Source of the DNA: JAHEJA01 sp965656445
GTDB taxonomy: Bacteria; Pseudomonadota; Alphaproteobacteria; Rhodobacterales; Rhodobacteraceae
Assembly (NCBI GenBank): GCA_965656445.1
Contig: CBFHKO010000024.1
Location: forward strand, 1-6,857
Reading direction: 5' to 3'
DNA length: 6,857 nucleotides
Of this stretch, positions 6,384 through 6,857 are shown one piece after another. The position numbers were made by a program, and so were the translations under genes. Every line of letters begins with the position of its first letter. Position 1 is the first letter of the stretch. The notes beneath the pieces were generated by a model that was not told where the DNA came from, did not search any database, and saw only the letters and a program-made list of their open reading frames with translations.

Positions 6384-6857
6384 CAAAGTCTCTGCTTGAT
6401 CCTCAAATGAGTTTAGCGGCCCAAAACGAGCGGCTGCTGAAAATTACCGAAGCTCTGATGAATCGAGTAGAACAGGCATCTGACGATTCTGGTGCCGCCT
6501 ATACACAATTTCAACGCGCCGCCCTGTTAGAAGAAGAAGTCGCCGCAAGAACCAAGGACCTTGAGCGCGCGCTTGATCTATTGAACGATTCTAACGCGGC
6601 GCTTGCTGAAGCTAACCAAGAAACCGAAGCGGCCCGATCAAATTTGGCAAACGCCCTAGAAGCGATCCAAGAAGGGTTCGCCCTGTTTGATGCACAAGAT
6701 ATCTTAGTAATGTGCAATTCGCGTTTTGGAATGCACATGCCTGACATCCATGAACATTTCGAAGCGGGCCTTTCATTTCAGGACTATGTCACGCTCGCAT
6801 CGCAAAGCCCGTTTCTGTCCTTGCCCAAGAATCTGACCTCAGAAGAATGGGCGCAAA
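6380..6857 (+). CDS. N-terminal part of a PAS-domain sensor kinase, NahK/ErcS'-like (cut by right edge)
   Basis: The frame stays open from the ATG at 6380 to the window end, giving 159 residues. The ATG overlaps the stop of the FIST gene (ATGA), and AAGGA (6369-6373) lies 6 bases before it, so translation is probably coupled. Residues 10-32 and about 44-95 are charged, Leu- and Ala-rich helices with coiled-coil character (LLEEEVAARTKDLERAL, then SNAALAEAN). A PAS domain begins near 90 with ALEAIQEGFALFDAQD and CNSRF. No membrane helix is present, so this is a cytosolic sensor. The order (helical region, LEEEVAARTKDL, PAS starting EGFALFD) is that of NahK/ErcS'-type hybrid histidine kinases, which pair with FIST proteins. 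The histidine kinase, ATPase and any receiver domains would lie beyond the right edge and cannot be confirmed, so a different PAS signalling output remains possible. Confidence 0.85.
   Translation, partial: MTKSLLDPQMSLAAQNERLLKITEALMNRVEQASDDSGAAYTQFQRAALLEEEVAARTKDLERALDLLNDSNAALAEANQETEAARSNLANALEAIQEGFALFDAQDILVMCNSRFGMHMPDIHEHFEAGLSFQDYVTLASQSPFLSLPKNLTSEEWAQ

Noticed and set aside
6511..6747. Minus-strand open frame of 78 codons, Ser/Arg/Ala-rich
   Set aside because: It mirrors the Ala/Glu/Leu-rich coiled-coil codons of the kinase on the plus strand, which stays open to the window end and begins at a coupled ATGA start.
1..6857. Mobile elements, CRISPR arrays, tRNA or rRNA genes
   Set aside because: No transposase or integrase motifs, regularly spaced repeats, long terminal inverted repeats or cloverleaf-like sequences were seen; intergenic spaces are short and ordinary.

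Overview
The window looks like chromosomal DNA from a marine alphaproteobacterium, most probably Rhodobacteraceae (Roseobacter group). This is inferred from three things: the style of the proteins (CoxG, CoxS and form II CoxL, a PAS hybrid-kinase N-terminus, and an AgmR/ErbR-like NarL regulator), the moderate GC content (about half by eye), and strong GGAGG-type ribosome binding sites. No database search was possible, so genus and species are left open.

Left part (1-3461, minus strand): an operon read right to left as coxG, coxS, coxL and the first four codons of coxM, which runs off the left edge. It encodes a molybdenum hydroxylase of the xanthine dehydrogenase / CO dehydrogenase family, with an SRPBCC accessory protein (CoxG), a two-[2Fe-2S] subunit (CoxS), a molybdopterin catalytic subunit (CoxL) and an FAD subunit (CoxM). 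CoxL carries AYRGAGR, the form II signature, instead of the AYRCSFR of true CO dehydrogenases. The S-L-M gene order is also that of form II. The real substrate is therefore unknown and may well not be CO.

Middle part (3462-4489): a divergent control region of about 190 bp with two 8-bp palindromes and an interrupted inverted repeat. It is followed on the plus strand by a possible 45-residue small protein with a good ribosome binding site, then by a four-helix di-heme cytochrome b561 (CybB type) and a probable intrinsic terminator. A second hairpin and a pair of TTAGG direct repeats one helical turn apart precede the next gene.

Right part (4490-6857, plus strand): a NarL/FixJ-type response regulator, a FIST-domain protein resembling the nitric-oxide sensor NosP, and the N-terminal 159 residues of a soluble coiled-coil/PAS sensor kinase resembling NahK/ErcS'. 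The last two overlap by ATGA. Together they look like a complete sensor-kinase-regulator pathway: the FIST protein senses a ligand (NO via heme in the known homologues), modulates the kinase, and the kinase may signal to the LuxR-type regulator. No tRNA, rRNA, CRISPR, insertion sequence or phage feature was seen, and no gene-free stretch exceeds 300 bases.
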